Assembly (NCBI GenBank): GCA_024679435.1
Contig: JAIBDK010000083.1
Coordinates: 1-8,522, forward strand
Reading direction: 5' to 3'
Length of the DNA stretch: 8,522 nucleotides
Source of the DNA: Gammaproteobacteria bacterium
GTDB taxonomy: Bacteria > Pseudomonadota > Gammaproteobacteria > Arenicellales > Poriferihabitantaceae
The first letter of the stretch is position 1; each line of letters opens with the position of its first letter. The notes beneath the pieces are model-generated. The model was not told the DNA's origin. It did no database searches and saw nothing but the letters and a program-made list of their open reading frames with translations. The translations under genes were made by a program, and so were the position numbers. Below, in pieces: positions 7,719 through 8,522 of this stretch.

Positions 7719-7738
7719 TCTGGCATTATTCTGGCATT
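7719..7738. repeat. Tandem 9-base direct repeat upstream of the oxidoreductase gene
   Basis: TCTGGCATT occurs at 7719-7727 and again at 7730-7738, with a two-base spacer. Read on the oxidoreductase's coding strand the repeat is AATGCCAGA, with the nearer copy about 20 bases before the ATG. The 11-base period is close to one helical turn, so two copies would present the same face to a protein. It could be an operator, but the repeat is short and chance is possible. Confidence 0.35.
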
Positions 7739-7767
7739 TTATTTGGAGAAACTCATCTCGGTTTATG

Positions 7768-7785
7768 TTCGATTACGATATCGAA
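7768..7785 (-). repeat. Inverted repeat immediately after the helicase stop codon
   Basis: On the minus strand, TTCGAT and ATCGAA flank a six-base loop and begin directly after the TAA stop of the helicase gene. The stem is six pairs and AT-rich. No T-run follows on the minus strand, so it is not a canonical rho-independent terminator. It may protect the 3' end or simply be chance; read-through into the oxidoreductase gene remains possible. Confidence 0.3.
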
Positions 7786-8522
7786 TTAAGAATCCCATTC
7801 GATCCAGGCTTTAAGCAAAGGAAAGTATAATCCAAGTTTGATTGGCTCAGGCCCGAGTAATGCAACAACTCTTGCATAGTTGCTCATCGTTTGAAAGTAC
7901 CGTTGTTTTTCATGTTCAAGAAACTGGTCAAGATTTTTGTCTTGGTGCCGGCTGGATTTGAAATCTATTATCCATCGAACCCCAGTGTGATCTACGAAGC
8001 TCCTATCTATAACGATATTCAGATTCTGGCCATCTACTGCCGCAGATAGTGGCCATTCGGTGCGAATCTGGGCATGGGAAGGTGAAAAAATCCAGTCAGC
8101 TTGATGGTCGTTTTTTATATTGAAAAGCGCTGACAAAACGTTTTCCTTTGCTTGTGCAAGCTGGGCTCCCGACAAACCGTTTTCTACCAGAACGGCATGG
8201 CTTTGGGCGAGTTGATTTCTTGAATCTGTTGCTTTCCATTGATTCCAGTTAGTATCGATATGCTCCATCAGTCGATGTATTGCAATCCCTGAAATACGCA
8301 GGGTTTCGCTGGCCCAGGAAAATTCAATGGACTCCGGATTGCCTTTGGAAGGTGATAGTCTGCTTACAATATCCGGCAGCCTGTCCGGAATTGTCCGAGG
8401 CTGCCAGTTCTCTGGTATTCTTCGCATCCAGTCTGGTGGGTTGTTTTGATCAACTTCTTTTTCGTTGGCAATATGCATTTTATCGACGAAGCTATTTTCC
8501 AGAACAGGCCAAAGCAGGTTGA
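7786..8522 (-). CDS. UvrD/AddA-like helicase-nuclease, C-terminal part with PD-(D/E)XK nuclease domain (cut by window edge)
   Basis: The frame stays open from the TAA at 7786 to the right edge, giving 244 visible residues. An ATG at 8478 is internal, because the upstream codons (NLLWPVLENSFVDK) also read as protein typical of the region before the nuclease domain in AddA/RecB helicases. The nuclease motifs, numbered in the visible fragment, are GIAIHRLME (78-86) with H82, RTEWPLSA (154-161), IVIDRS with D172, WIIDFKSS (183-190) with D186 and K188, and a QTMSNYARVV segment with Y215. The end GLYFPLLKAWIEW is typical of this family. AddA/RecB proteins process double-strand DNA ends for recombination, coupling a helicase to this nuclease. 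The helicase motor domains lie beyond the window, as probably does an AddB-like partner. The catalytic D, D and K appear intact. AddA, RecB and other UvrD-nuclease fusions cannot be separated firmly from this portion, though the AddA type is favoured. Confidence 0.82.
   Translation of the reverse strand, partial: NLLWPVLENSFVDKMHIANEKEVDQNNPPDWMRRIPENWQPRTIPDRLPDIVSRLSPSKGNPESIEFSWASETLRISGIAIHRLMEHIDTNWNQWKATDSRNQLAQSHAVLVENGLSGAQLAQAKENVLSALFNIKNDHQADWIFSPSHAQIRTEWPLSAAVDGQNLNIVIDRSFVDHTGVRWIIDFKSSRHQDKNLDQFLEHEKQRYFQTMSNYARVVALLGPEPIKLGLYFPLLKAWIEWDS

Noticed and set aside
8437..8478. ATG at 8478 as the real start of a short nuclease gene
   Set aside because: The frame continues upstream without a stop to the window edge with protein-like sequence (NLLWPVLENS), as expected inside a larger AddA-like protein.
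8280..8522. Plus-strand frame reaching the right edge
   Set aside because: It is antisense to the helicase-nuclease gene, whose reading is supported by motifs; no protein signature was visible in it.
1..8522. Mobile element, CRISPR array, tRNA/rRNA or defence island
   Set aside because: No transposase, integrase, repeat-spacer pattern, tRNA cloverleaf or toxin-antitoxin pair was seen; the gene content is ordinary chromosomal transport, metabolism and repair.

Overview
The window looks like core chromosome from a gammaproteobacterium of moderate GC content, probably a marine or environmental lineage rather than an enteric one. This rests on the close resemblance of the four transporter proteins to the E. 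coli YejABEF set as I remember it, a MutY N-terminus of E. coli type, and an AddA/RecB-like helicase-nuclease C-terminus. No database search was possible, so the taxonomy is inference.

Layout, left to right: (1) bases 1-177, minus strand, the first 59 codons of mutY (adenine glycosylase), cut by the window edge. (2) A roughly 250-base divergent intergenic region. (3) A tight plus-strand operon, yejA-yejB-yejE-yejF, whose genes overlap by 1 and 4 bases and are then separated by 40 bases; it encodes a complete peptide-type ABC importer (periplasmic binding protein, two permeases, a double-ATPase protein). (4) A convergent intergenic region with a hairpin plus T-run that should end the yej transcript. 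(5) A minus-strand DAO-family FAD oxidoreductase. (6) An 87-base gap holding a 9-base direct repeat and an inverted repeat. (7) A minus-strand UvrD/AddA-type helicase C-terminus with a PD-(D/E)XK nuclease domain, running off the right edge.

The transporter genes clearly work together: YejA captures oligopeptides in the periplasm, YejB and YejE form the channel and YejF supplies ATP hydrolysis. The flanking genes serve DNA repair (mutY, helicase-nuclease) and probably amino-acid or amine oxidation; nothing in the sequence ties them to the transporter.

I found no evidence of a new defence, mobile or regulatory system: no transposase, integrase, tRNA, CRISPR array or long repeats. The most unusual point is that this YejA carries a C-terminal extension with a predicted membrane helix and a basic cytoplasmic tail, which E. 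coli YejA lacks. All four of its cysteines also fall in two close pairs. Together these suggest a membrane-tethered, possibly disulfide-stabilised binding protein.
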